Assembly (NCBI GenBank): GCA_023957385.1
Contig: JAMLGZ010000001.1
Coordinates: 1,598,923-1,662,922 of the forward strand
Direction: 5' to 3'
From: Brumimicrobium sp.
GTDB lineage: Bacteria; Bacteroidota; Bacteroidia; Flavobacteriales_D; Crocinitomicaceae
DNA length: 64,000 nt
The notes under the pieces were generated by a model. That model was not told the DNA's origin and did not search any database. It was given only the letters and a program-made list of their open reading frames with translations. Below, one piece after another: positions 1-8,215 of the stretch (the stretch's first letter is position 1; the number at the start of each line of letters is the position of its first letter). The translations under genes were made by a program, and so were the position numbers.

Positions 1-1091
1 TTCTAGAACATAGTTTCTTTAAAGGAACTACGCATCGCAAAACTTTCCATGTGTTGTCGCGATTAGACTCAGTAGGTGGGGAATTGAACGCTTATACAAC
101 CAAAGAAGAAATTTGTGTTTATGGTTCTTTTACGGACAATCATTTTGTACGTGCGGTTGAGCTATTATCTGATATATTATTTAATTCCGTTTTCCCTATT
201 AAGGAAATTGAAAAAGAGAAAGCAGTTATTATAGATGAAATCAATTCTTATTTAGATTCCCCTTCGGAGAAAATATTTGATGATTTTGAAATGTATCTCT
301 ATCCCAACCATCCGTTAGGTCATAATATTTTAGGTTCGGTGGAATCGGTAGAATCTTTTACAAAAGACGATTTACATAACTATTTAGAAAGATTCCTTTT
401 TCCTGATAATATGGTTATTTCTTTTGTGGGAAATTTAAAATTAGATTTTGTTCTTAAACAATTGAATCATTTTTTTGGTGCTTTTAAGAAGAAATCTTCA
501 CTCCCCAAAATTGGCTTACCTAACGATAGCAAACCTTTTCATATTGAATTAGCCGAGAGTAATTATCAATCACATATCATGTTGGGAGGAAAAGCTCCAA
601 GTTATTTTGATCCCGATAGAACTGCTTTTGCATTGATAACAAATGTGTTGGGAGGACCAGCTTTAAATTCTAGATTAGTACTGGGAATTCGAGAGAAATA
701 TGGATACACATACAATATAGAATCTAGCTACAATGCCTTTGAAGAAACTGGATATTGGAATGTTTACGCTGGAACAGATCCTAAATATCAAAAGAAAACT
801 ATACAATTAATAGAGAAGGAAATAGCTCTCTTCATGAATGAAGTTTTTTCAGACACACAATTAAAGAAGGTAAAAGAGCAAATTAAAGGGCAACTGGCTT
901 TGAGTATGGATAATAATGTCAATGTGATGCTCAATTTAGCTAAAAATCTATTAGTGTATAACCAGTTAGATACTTTGTCCGATACTTACCAAAAAATAGA
1001 TAGTATATCAGGGAAGGATATCCAACGTGTTTCACAAATTTACTTTCCCAAAGAAAAACAATCGGATTTGATCTTTACTGTAGAAGATTAG
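1..1091 (+). CDS. M16 family zinc peptidase (pitrilysin-like), 5' end outside window
   Basis: The reading frame is open from base 3 and runs to TAG at 1089-1091, so the gene starts before the window; a GTG at 51 is internal. The first visible residues read LEHSFFKGT, the second half of the HxxEH zinc motif and the FKGT that follows it in M16 peptidases, so about 40-50 N-terminal residues are missing. A Glu-rich helix (EKEKAVIIDEI) about 75 residues later carries the third zinc ligand of the family. The C-terminal half has the GGPALNSRL and YGYTYNIES segments typical of the M16 inactive-like domain. It probably degrades peptides in the cytoplasm or periplasm; the localisation signal is not in the window. 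It overlaps the convergent antiporter stop by 4 nt. Confidence 0.9.
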   Translation, partial: LEHSFFKGTTHRKTFHVLSRLDSVGGELNAYTTKEEICVYGSFTDNHFVRAVELLSDILFNSVFPIKEIEKEKAVIIDEINSYLDSPSEKIFDDFEMYLYPNHPLGHNILGSVESVESFTKDDLHNYLERFLFPDNMVISFVGNLKLDFVLKQLNHFFGAFKKKSSLPKIGLPNDSKPFHIELAESNYQSHIMLGGKAPSYFDPDRTAFALITNVLGGPALNSRLVLGIREKYGYTYNIESSYNAFEETGYWNVYAGTDPKYQKKTIQLIEKEIALFMNEVFSDTQLKKVKEQIKGQLALSMDNNVNVMLNLAKNLLVYNQLDTLSDTYQKIDSISGKDIQRVSQIYFPKEKQSDLIFTVED

Positions 1092-2566
1092 TAGTTAATA
1101 ACGTTAGATTTCATACGTTCTTTGACTTCATCAAATCCTTCTAGATTATCTGATAGCACAACAATAACATCGTAGGGCTCTATTATCGTGTGAATATCCG
1201 GATTTATATAGGAATCCTTGCGTTTAATCATTGTAATAATAGCATCTTCTGGAAATCCAATTTCTACGGCTTTTTTACCAATACATTCTCGGTGATTTTC
1301 TACAAAAAATTCTTGCATAATTGATTTTGGAGAATTTGCCATTAAACGATCAAGTTCATTAATTTCTTTTACACCATCTTCTTTTACTACACGTAACCAT
1401 TTAGCAAAAACTCCAATGGTTGTTCCCTGAAATAATACAGAAGTTACCGAAATAAAAAATACAATATTGAAAATAATTGGAGCCTTTTCTACCCCAGCAA
1501 TGAGAGGATAAGTAGCAAATACAATAGGAACAGCTCCTCTTAATCCGACCCAAGAGATATAAAACCTTCGTTGTATTCTCATTTTAAAGGGAATCAAACT
1601 GAGGAAAACAGAAAGGGGACGGGCAACTAAGATTAAGAATACAGAAATAATCAATCCAACGCCGAGATAAGGAATTAAATTGGATGGGGTAACTAGTAAT
1701 CCTAACGTTAAAAAGAGCACTATCTGCATTAACCATGCAATTCCATCAAAAACTTGAAGGATGGTCTTTTTGTACACAAGATTTGAATTTCCAAGAAAAA
1801 TACCACAAATGTATATAGCAAGGAATCCATTACCTCCTATAAAATCAGTAGCTGAAAAAGTAATAAACATGAGAGCAATAACCAAAACAGGATACAATCC
1901 TTCTAAGCCTATTTCTATACGATTAATAATTAATTTACTAAGTTTTCCAAAAGCAAATCCAGCAATACCACCAATAACCATTTGAGTTAGAAATAATGGT
2001 ATAATTGATAAGATACCTTGGTCTGGATGAGTAACAAGCGTTAGAAAGGAAATGGTTAAGACATAAGCCATAGGGTCGTTACTTCCACTTTCAAACTCAA
2101 GAGTGGGTCTGAGATTTTCTCGAAGTGCAATACTCTTAGAACGTAGAATAGAAAAGACTGCGGCAGCATCGGTAGAAGAAACAATGGAACCTAATAATAA
2201 ACTCTCATAAAGTGTAAAATCTTCAATTAAGAAGTTAATGAAAAGTCCTAGAGTTATTGCAGTAAGTAAAACGCCTAAAGTAGATAGCACTACACCTTGT
2301 TTCCAAATGGGTTTTACGGAAGGCCAATTGGTATCTAGTCCCCCAGAGAATAGGATGAAATTTAAAGAGATTACTCCTATAAATTGTGCAATATTGGGGT
2401 CATTGAATTGAATCTTCAATAAGCCATCCTGACCCGCTAACATACCGATTGATAAGAACAAGATTAAAACTGGAACGCCATATTGATAAGCTCGCTTGCC
2501 TAGCATAATACTTGCAAAAAGCAAAATAGAACCAATTAATAAGATATTTTCACTTGTTAAAATCAT
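1088..2566 (-). CDS. Potassium/proton antiporter, CPA1 NhaP2/CvrA type
   Basis: A 492-residue inner-membrane cation/proton antiporter. About twelve hydrophobic segments span residues 1-390 and include the SSTDAAAVF and SGSNDP motifs that carry the transport aspartates of CPA1 exchangers. The cytoplasmic tail (about 410-490) looks like a TrkA-C regulatory domain (GFPEDAIITMIKR, then IIEPYDVIVVLS), which in the NhaP2/CvrA group binds nucleotides. The frame can be extended to a TTG at 2587, but ATG 2566 is preferred: it begins directly before the first hydrophobic segment and lies 19 nt after a TATATTTG box. The exact ion (K+ or Na+) cannot be read from sequence. Confidence 0.88.
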   Translation of the reverse strand: MILTSENILLIGSILLFASIMLGKRAYQYGVPVLILFLSIGMLAGQDGLLKIQFNDPNIAQFIGVISLNFILFSGGLDTNWPSVKPIWKQGVVLSTLGVLLTAITLGLFINFLIEDFTLYESLLLGSIVSSTDAAAVFSILRSKSIALRENLRPTLEFESGSNDPMAYVLTISFLTLVTHPDQGILSIIPLFLTQMVIGGIAGFAFGKLSKLIINRIEIGLEGLYPVLVIALMFITFSATDFIGGNGFLAIYICGIFLGNSNLVYKKTILQVFDGIAWLMQIVLFLTLGLLVTPSNLIPYLGVGLIISVFLILVARPLSVFLSLIPFKMRIQRRFYISWVGLRGAVPIVFATYPLIAGVEKAPIIFNIVFFISVTSVLFQGTTIGVFAKWLRVVKEDGVKEINELDRLMANSPKSIMQEFFVENHRECIGKKAVEIGFPEDAIITMIKRKDSYINPDIHTIIEPYDVIVVLSDNLEGFDEVKERMKSNVINY

Positions 2567-2584
2567 ATATTTAAATAGCGGGTA

Positions 2585-2592
2585 CAAATATA
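2585..2592 (-). promoter_or_regulatory. Putative -7 box for the antiporter gene
   Basis: TATATTTG on the minus strand matches the Bacteroidota -7 consensus TAnnTTTG and ends 19 nt before ATG 2566. No convincing -33 TTG lies at the right distance. On the plus strand TACATTTG at 2615-2622 could serve the divergent small gene at 2661. Confidence 0.4.
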
Positions 2593-2660
2593 CTATTTTA
2601 ACGATTTTAAACTTTACATTTGTTTAATTGTTTTAATAATGAATTAAATCGTATAGAAAT

Positions 2661-2891
2661 ATGAAAAATAAATTAGCTTTAACAGTAACTTTCCTTATGA
2701 GTTTCTTTGTATTGTTAGCACAAACTCCTCGAGAGATTAAGCAAGTAGATAAGAAACAAGTAAACTTTTGGGAATCTATGGATATTATCATTATTACTGT
2801 TATTTTAGTAATAGTACTTATAATCGCCAGGAAATGGTCCAGCAAAATTCTTAAAAAACGAGATGAAGTTATTGAAAAAGAAGAGAAATAA
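2661..2891 (+). CDS. Small membrane protein, unknown function
   Basis: A 76-residue protein with an N-terminal signal peptide or first membrane helix (residues 1-22, ending LLAQTP), a short polar stretch, a second strong helix (about 41-60, IIIITVILVIVLIIA) and a Lys/Glu-rich tail. The start ATG is 38 nt after a TACATTTG box at 2615-2622. It lies alone between a divergent antiporter and the convergent ribBA and shares a terminator with the latter. The family is not recognised; the hydrophobicity pattern and a dedicated terminator support it being a real gene. Confidence 0.6.
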   Translation: MKNKLALTVTFLMSFFVLLAQTPREIKQVDKKQVNFWESMDIIIITVILVIVLIIARKWSSKILKKRDEVIEKEEK

Positions 2892-2905
2892 TCTCTTCTT
2901 TTTTT
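2875..2905. terminator. Bidirectional terminator between the small membrane gene and ribBA
   Basis: A 12-bp stem (AAAAAGAAGAGA / TCTCTTCTTTTT) with a 5-nt loop and T runs on both strands. It overlaps the stop codon of the plus-strand gene and lies just downstream of the ribBA stop on the other strand, so it can end both transcripts. Confidence 0.7.
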
Positions 2906-2913
2906 GATAGATC

Positions 2914-4146
2914 TTATTTTTTGTCGTGATGATGTTCGACTCTTATAGTATGTCCCATTTTATCACGTTTAGTTTCTAAATAGAACTGATTGTATTCATT
3001 ACTCTCAATTTCAATAGGAACATTTTCTACTACTTCTAATCCATAACCAACTAAACCTGTCCTTTTCTTGGGATTATTAGACATTAATCTCATTTTGGTA
3101 ACGCCTAGATCTCTAAGGATTTGAGCTCCGATACCATAGTCTCGTTGATCTGGTTTAAACCCTAACTTTTCATTTGCCTCAACAGTATCATAGCCCTCTT
3201 CTTGTAATTTATAGGCCTTTAACTTATTCATCATACCAATTCCACGACCTTCTTGATTCATATAGATAATAACTCCTTTTCCAGCTTCTTGTACCATTTG
3301 CATTGATTTGTGGAGTTGAGGTCCACAATCACAACGACATGAGCCAAAGATATCTCCAGTTATGCAGGAACTATGAACGCGTACTAGAATTGGTTCGTCT
3401 TTTTCCCATTCACCTTTGATAAGAGCCAGGTGTTCTTCTCCCGTATTTTTATCTGTATAAGCAATCATATCGAAGTCTCCCCATTCGGTAGGAAGATGCA
3501 CTTTTACCTGGCGCTCTACTAAAGTTTCTTTTGTTAATCTATATTTGATTAAATCTTCAATACTGATGATTTTTAAATCAAACTTATCAGCAATTTTAAA
3601 TAACTGGGGTAAACGTGCCATACTTCCGTCTTCATTAAGTATTTCTACTAATATTCCTGCGGGTTTCATTCCTGAAAGACGGGCTAAATCAATAGAAGCT
3701 TCTGTATGTCCAGCTCTTCTCAACACGCCACCTTTTTTAGCTGCTAAAGGGAAAATGTGTCCTGGCCTTCCTAATTCATGGGCAGAGGTGTTTTCATTTA
3801 CTAAAGCTGCAATTGTTTTAGCTCTATCATGTGCAGATATACCAGTAGTACAGCCATTTCCTATTAAATCAACTGAAACGGTGAAAGCAGTATGGTGCAA
3901 AACAGTATTGTTTTTGACCATTGGCTGTAAGTCTAATTCATCACAACGCTCTTGTGTTAGTGGTGCACAAATAAGACCTCTCCCGTGCGTTGCCATGAAA
4001 TTAATGATTTCAGGTGTCACATTTTCGGCAGCAGTTACAAAGTCTCCTTCATTTTCTCTCCCTTCGTCATCCACAACTATAATAACTTTTCCGGCTTTTA
4101 TATCGGCGATGGCTTCTTCGATTGTATTGAGTTTACGATCTTCCAT
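2914..4146 (-). CDS. ribBA: Bifunctional 3,4-DHBP synthase / GTP cyclohydrolase II
   Basis: A 410-residue riboflavin biosynthesis enzyme. The N-terminal half (about 1-205) is RibB, making 3,4-dihydroxy-2-butanone 4-phosphate from ribulose 5-phosphate, with the acidic [10 protein letters not shown] loop at 26-35 and the HELGRPGH segment. The C-terminal half (about 206-400) is RibA, opening GTP; its zinc cysteines are Cys261, Cys272 and Cys274, with the same 11 and 2 residue spacing as E. coli RibA, followed by the EGRGIGM loop. The protein ends in a His-rich tail (HHHDKK). Length is normal for the fusion. No other rib gene is adjacent. Confidence 0.97.
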   Translation of the reverse strand: MEDRKLNTIEEAIADIKAGKVIIVVDDEGRENEGDFVTAAENVTPEIINFMATHGRGLICAPLTQERCDELDLQPMVKNNTVLHHTAFTVSVDLIGNGCTTGISAHDRAKTIAALVNENTSAHELGRPGHIFPLAAKKGGVLRRAGHTEASIDLARLSGMKPAGILVEILNEDGSMARLPQLFKIADKFDLKIISIEDLIKYRLTKETLVERQVKVHLPTEWGDFDMIAYTDKNTGEEHLALIKGEWEKDEPILVRVHSSCITGDIFGSCRCDCGPQLHKSMQMVQEAGKGVIIYMNQEGRGIGMMNKLKAYKLQEEGYDTVEANEKLGFKPDQRDYGIGAQILRDLGVTKMRLMSNNPKKRTGLVGYGLEVVENVPIEIESNEYNQFYLETKRDKMGHTIRVEHHHDKK

Positions 4147-4166
4147 TATGATATCTAAATTTTGTG

Positions 4167-4174
4167 CAAAGATA
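4167..4174 (-). promoter_or_regulatory. Putative -7 box for ribBA
   Basis: TATCTTTG on the minus strand fits TAnnTTTG and ends about 20 nt before the ribBA ATG, a normal leader length. The leader is too short for an FMN riboswitch and none was seen in the 110 nt upstream. Confidence 0.5.
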
Positions 4175-4257
4175 CGATATTTTTAGTTGAATCTGAATAC
4201 TTAAAGTAGAAAGTTATCTTGTAGTAAAAATTGAAGTAGAAGTTTTGCGTGACTGGT

Positions 4258-5433
4258 CTATAAACGAATTAAATCAATAAGTTTTTGGGTAGTTGTTTCC
4301 CATGTGAAATGTTGACTTATATAGTCTTGTGCAGATTGAGATATTGATTTATACAAATCCGAATCGGAAAGGAGTCTTTGTATCTGTTGGGCAAATTCTT
4401 CGGGTGTATTGGCTATTAAGATCATTTTTTCTGGTATAGCTCCTAAGGCATTATTGGCAAGGGAAGTTGTAATACATGGAATTCCTAATGCCATTGCTTC
4501 TAGCAATTTATTTTGTAAGCCTGTACCTAGAAACATTGGAGCTACAAATAAGCGGGCACTTCGATAGGCATCTCTAATATCGTCTATATACCCTGTGATT
4601 TCTACTTTATCAGAAGCGAGCTTATACACTTCTGAAGTAGGAGAGGAGCCAGCTATCTTTACAGTTGTTTTAGTAGGTAATAGGGGAAGTATATTGTTTA
4701 CAAGAAATTGTACAGCTGTTATGTTTGGTGGATAACCCATATTTCCAATAAATACGATATCGGTATCTTTTTGTTTATTTTCTTTTTCAAAAAATAATTC
4801 ATCCACACCATTTGGTACAATCTGAATTGTATCTTTCTTTTTGTGAAATATATAGTTTTTATCTTGTTCTGAAATAATAGTGCGGTGTTCAAAGTATTCA
4901 AAGATAGAATTTTCGTATGACGACAAACGTTTCCATTCTGATTGGAAGATCATTCGTTTTAAGAGAGAAGCTGATTTAGCTCGTCTTTCCATACCTTTTG
5001 AAAAAGCATCCATGTAGTCGATAGTCTTTGGACAATTATGGTAGTTTTTTACATATTCTGCTGAACGAATAAGCTGGCAATAGATACGATCAGGCTGAAT
5101 AGTTTTTAATAATTTGTCAATCTTTCTTTGAATGGTGTAATGATAGAAATAGCCAACTTGAAAAGGCTTTTCATCAAAAAATCGCCAAAATATACCAACT
5201 GCTTTTTGCCAAGGAGAGATAGGGAAGATGTGAATACTCTTACAGAATGAATTTAATTCATCTTTCTGGGCCTGAGATACGATATGTTCATTTGTAGAAA
5301 TAAGATGAATTTCAAAATGTTTAGATAACTGCTTAATTTGCTGGTAAATACGTAACTTATCTCCTTTCTCTAATGGATAGGGAAAGCGAGAAGTTATAAC
5401 AACCAATTTCTTATATGTCTCGGATGAATTCAA
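4258..5433 (-). CDS. Glycosyltransferase, GT4-like (gene 3 of the lptF-GT-GT operon)
   Basis: A 391-residue GT-B fold glycosyltransferase. Residues 10-180 form the acceptor domain, beginning with LVVITSRFPYPLEKGDK. Residues about 210-390 form the nucleotide-sugar domain with FIGNMGYPPN and the EX7E-like segment LLEAMALGIPCITT seen in GT4 retaining enzymes. Its start overlaps the stop of the preceding glycosyltransferase by 23 nt, so the two are likely translationally coupled. The sugar and acceptor are unknown; with an LptF-type permease upstream, a cell-envelope glycan is the most reasonable target. Confidence 0.82.
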   Translation of the reverse strand: MNSSETYKKLVVITSRFPYPLEKGDKLRIYQQIKQLSKHFEIHLISTNEHIVSQAQKDELNSFCKSIHIFPISPWQKAVGIFWRFFDEKPFQVGYFYHYTIQRKIDKLLKTIQPDRIYCQLIRSAEYVKNYHNCPKTIDYMDAFSKGMERRAKSASLLKRMIFQSEWKRLSSYENSIFEYFEHRTIISEQDKNYIFHKKKDTIQIVPNGVDELFFEKENKQKDTDIVFIGNMGYPPNITAVQFLVNNILPLLPTKTTVKIAGSSPTSEVYKLASDKVEITGYIDDIRDAYRSARLFVAPMFLGTGLQNKLLEAMALGIPCITTSLANNALGAIPEKMILIANTPEEFAQQIQRLLSDSDLYKSISQSAQDYISQHFTWETTTQKLIDLIRL

Positions 5434-6583
5434 TGAGTCGTTTAGTTAATCGTGTTTCGTCAAAATTGGTTTGTACGTATTTCTTAGCATTTGTTCCTAA
5501 ATACCTGCGTAAATCCTTGTCTTGGTGTAAAATGTTCATCCATTTTGTAAACGCTATAGGGTCGTCGGCAATTAATACTTCTTTTTCATGTGTTAAATCT
5601 ATGCCTCTTACTCCTTCAGTAGTAGTAATAATAGGTTTTCCCATTGCCATGTTCTCTAACAATTTTATCTTGATTCCGCCACCTGAATGCAAGGGGATAA
5701 GGCAAATTCCATGATTGTTGATAAATTCAAGGGCACTTTTTACTTCTCCATAGGTTTGCACAGAAGGGTGCTTGTATTGATTGTTTTTCAATCCTTTCCC
5801 CGCTAAATGAAAGCTAGAATCTTTTATTCCATTCGGAATGACTTCTTCGAGTAGCCATTTGATTCCTTCCTGATTTGGCTTCCAATCCATGGCACCTAAA
5901 AAATAGAAATCATCTTTTGAATAATCTGGAATTGGGTAGTTGCTTTTAACTGCTGTAGGGATTGTTTTTAGCTTTAACGTAGGAAAATTTGCTTGAAAAA
6001 AATGAGCGTCTTCTTCAGAAATCGCAATGATTCCATCTGCTTGAGCTAGCGTATTTAATTCATATATCTTTAGCTGCTCTGCTAATTTACCATAGTATTT
6101 CTTTTTCCAAAATGACTTGGAGTTTTTAGACATCCCTTCCCATATTTGATGTTCTACATTATGGGTTCGCACAATTACCTTCATCCCCTTTTCTTTGAAT
6201 AAATGCAGATATGGCAGCATATAAATACTTTCGAGTATGGCTATGTCAAAGTCAACTCCGTCTAGGAAGCCTTTAATTGATTCTTCAACCTCTTTACTTT
6301 CAAAACGGCTGATATTATATGATTTATTTTTGATAAGCTGAATGAGGGCGCCAAATATATTTGTTTTTGTTTTGATATATTCAGCATGTATAGTCATCTT
6401 GGCTCTCCATTCGGCGGGGTATTCTTCTAGTCTAAAAGGGTGTTTTTGGGTAGTAATTGTAAAATGAAAAACCTCTGTTTGAGGAGCTAATAATAATGAC
6501 TTTAAGATACTTGAAATAGCAATGCATCCACCATCTTTGAGTGGGAAAGGGGGTTTATTAGATAAATGAAAAATCTTAAGCAC
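5411..6583 (-). CDS. Glycosyltransferase, GT4-like (gene 2 of the operon), GTG start
   Basis: A 390-residue GT-B protein related in architecture to the next gene. Acceptor-side motif LSNKPPFPLKDGG is near the N terminus; the donor side has FLGAMDWKPN, PLHSGGGIKIKLLENMAMGKPIITT. The open frame reaches 6667, but the extra 28 residues lie inside the lptF coding region and look non-native. GTG at 6581-6583 is preferred: it places the conserved KIFHLSNK strand at the N terminus and overlaps the lptF stop codon by 8 nt, a common coupling arrangement. Substrate unknown. Confidence 0.82.
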   Translation of the reverse strand: MLKIFHLSNKPPFPLKDGGCIAISSILKSLLLAPQTEVFHFTITTQKHPFRLEEYPAEWRAKMTIHAEYIKTKTNIFGALIQLIKNKSYNISRFESKEVEESIKGFLDGVDFDIAILESIYMLPYLHLFKEKGMKVIVRTHNVEHQIWEGMSKNSKSFWKKKYYGKLAEQLKIYELNTLAQADGIIAISEEDAHFFQANFPTLKLKTIPTAVKSNYPIPDYSKDDFYFLGAMDWKPNQEGIKWLLEEVIPNGIKDSSFHLAGKGLKNNQYKHPSVQTYGEVKSALEFINNHGICLIPLHSGGGIKIKLLENMAMGKPIITTTEGVRGIDLTHEKEVLIADDPIAFTKWMNILHQDKDLRRYLGTNAKKYVQTNFDETRLTKRLIEFIRDI

Positions 6584-8084
6584 CGCTCTTTGTTTTACGT
6601 TTAAAAAATTTAAATGATACAGAAATACTACGATCATTAGCTGCACTTCGTAGCAATAAAATTGCAAATGGAGCTAGAAACAAATTGGGTCCCCACATAC
6701 CTAATGCAGGAGAAATCACATCATTACTTGCCATACTTTCTCCCATGGTGATTAACACAAAATAAAGCATGAAGAGTAGGGCGGCAATAACTACAGGTGC
6801 ACCAAAACCACCTTTACGTACAATTGCTCCTAAAGGCGCACCAATAAAGAACAAAATAATTATAGAAAATGAAAGAGCAAACTTGCGGTGAAACTCAATT
6901 TCATATCGTCTGAAATTTCGACGTCGCAATTCGACAATTCCATTTTGCCCTTCCAAGGATTCGATGTTTACTCTTAACTGACTTTTCATAGATTCAATGG
7001 CAGATGAGCGTATGTTGTTAGGCATTTTAGAAAATGAATATATAGGTGCCGAAAGTTTAACTAATGTGGTGTCACTCGCTACGACAGTGTCTTGATTTCC
7101 TTTAGCCTTTTCTTGATTTTTATTAAAAATATATGCTGCAATTGGAGAGTTTTCATCTCCTGTGGTATATTTCTTTGATGCTCTGAAATAAGAATGCTTA
7201 ATTTTTGTATTATACGAAAGATTTTGCATCATATCAGCATATTCCTTTCGTAATGAATCAACAATTTTGTTGATTTGAAAGACATTAAGCATTTCATAAT
7301 CATTCTTAAATAGGTCGTCTTTGGTTCGTTGAAGCTTAAACCCACTCATATCCATTTTGTAGGTAGCTGCCTTAAAATCAGATTTTCTACTTGGAAATGT
7401 ATTTTTGTTTCCTTCTTTTATGAAGTCAGGAGAACTATTTAATTCTTCAATAACCTTCCCATCGTATAATTTAAAGAATAGGAATTCTCCATTTTCCGAT
7501 TGAAAAAATTCTCCCGAATCTGCTACAATTGTTTTAATTTCGTTCGTCATCCTACGGTCGTGAATAATCATCCGTTTAAAACTATTGTTTTTTCCTTCAT
7601 TAATTTTAATACTAAAACCCTGTATATCCTGCGTGTATCTACCTGGTCGCAAGAAAGAAGCCATCTTCTTTTCTTGAATATCCCAAATGATGGAATGCCA
7701 TTTATAATTTGCAACCGGAATGACATAATTTGCAAAATAAAAAGTTCCTAATGCTATAAAAATGGTAACAATAGTTAAAGGTCGTAGGATTTTATAAATA
7801 GAAAGTCCACTTGATTTTAAGGCTGTTAATTCATTGGTTTCTCCCAAATTCCCCATTACCATCAAGGAAGAAAGTAGTATAGCTAATGGTAAGGCTAATG
7901 GAAGTAAACTAGCAGACACATAGAATAATAACTCCATAATGATGCTGACTTCTAGTCCTTTACCCATTAAATCATCTATGTATTTCCATAGAAATTGCAT
8001 AACGAGCATGAACATAGAAATAAAAAAGGTCGCTAAAAACGGCCCAATATAGGATTTAACAAAAAAGACACTTAATTTTTTCAT
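6576..8084 (-). CDS. LptF/LptG family permease (YjgP/YjgQ)
   Basis: A 502-residue inner-membrane protein of the LptF/G family, subunits of the ABC machine that extracts lipopolysaccharide. Three N-terminal helices (about 13-35, 55-82, 100-122) and three C-terminal helices (about 415-490) flank a long periplasmic domain with a beta-jellyroll-like sequence. It is longer than the E. coli proteins (about 360 residues); the extra material lies in the periplasmic part (about 250-380), as is usual in Bacteroidota. First gene of an operon with two glycosyltransferases, which supports a role in envelope glycolipid transport. Confidence 0.87.
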   Translation of the reverse strand: MKKLSVFFVKSYIGPFLATFFISMFMLVMQFLWKYIDDLMGKGLEVSIIMELLFYVSASLLPLALPLAILLSSLMVMGNLGETNELTALKSSGLSIYKILRPLTIVTIFIALGTFYFANYVIPVANYKWHSIIWDIQEKKMASFLRPGRYTQDIQGFSIKINEGKNNSFKRMIIHDRRMTNEIKTIVADSGEFFQSENGEFLFFKLYDGKVIEELNSSPDFIKEGNKNTFPSRKSDFKAATYKMDMSGFKLQRTKDDLFKNDYEMLNVFQINKIVDSLRKEYADMMQNLSYNTKIKHSYFRASKKYTTGDENSPIAAYIFNKNQEKAKGNQDTVVASDTTLVKLSAPIYSFSKMPNNIRSSAIESMKSQLRVNIESLEGQNGIVELRRRNFRRYEIEFHRKFALSFSIIILFFIGAPLGAIVRKGGFGAPVVIAALLFMLYFVLITMGESMASNDVISPALGMWGPNLFLAPFAILLLRSAANDRSISVSFKFFKRKTKSGA

Positions 8085-8215
8085 TCCTTTCTTACCAGTG
8101 CGAATGTACTGATTTTTTAAAACCTAGCCGATATATTGGAAACGAATCCATATAAAATTTATTCAATCCTATGGATAAATCTTTTCATTCTAAGGGAACT
8201 TTTTATATTTGTTCC

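Noticed and set aside
4147..4257. FMN riboswitch upstream of ribBA
   Set aside because: The region is about 110 nt and AT-rich, and none of the conserved GC-rich stems of the RFN element is visible.
8171..8215. Upstream ATG 8171 as start of the 746-residue protein
   Set aside because: It would bury the signal peptide behind 15 polar residues; ATG 8216 is better.
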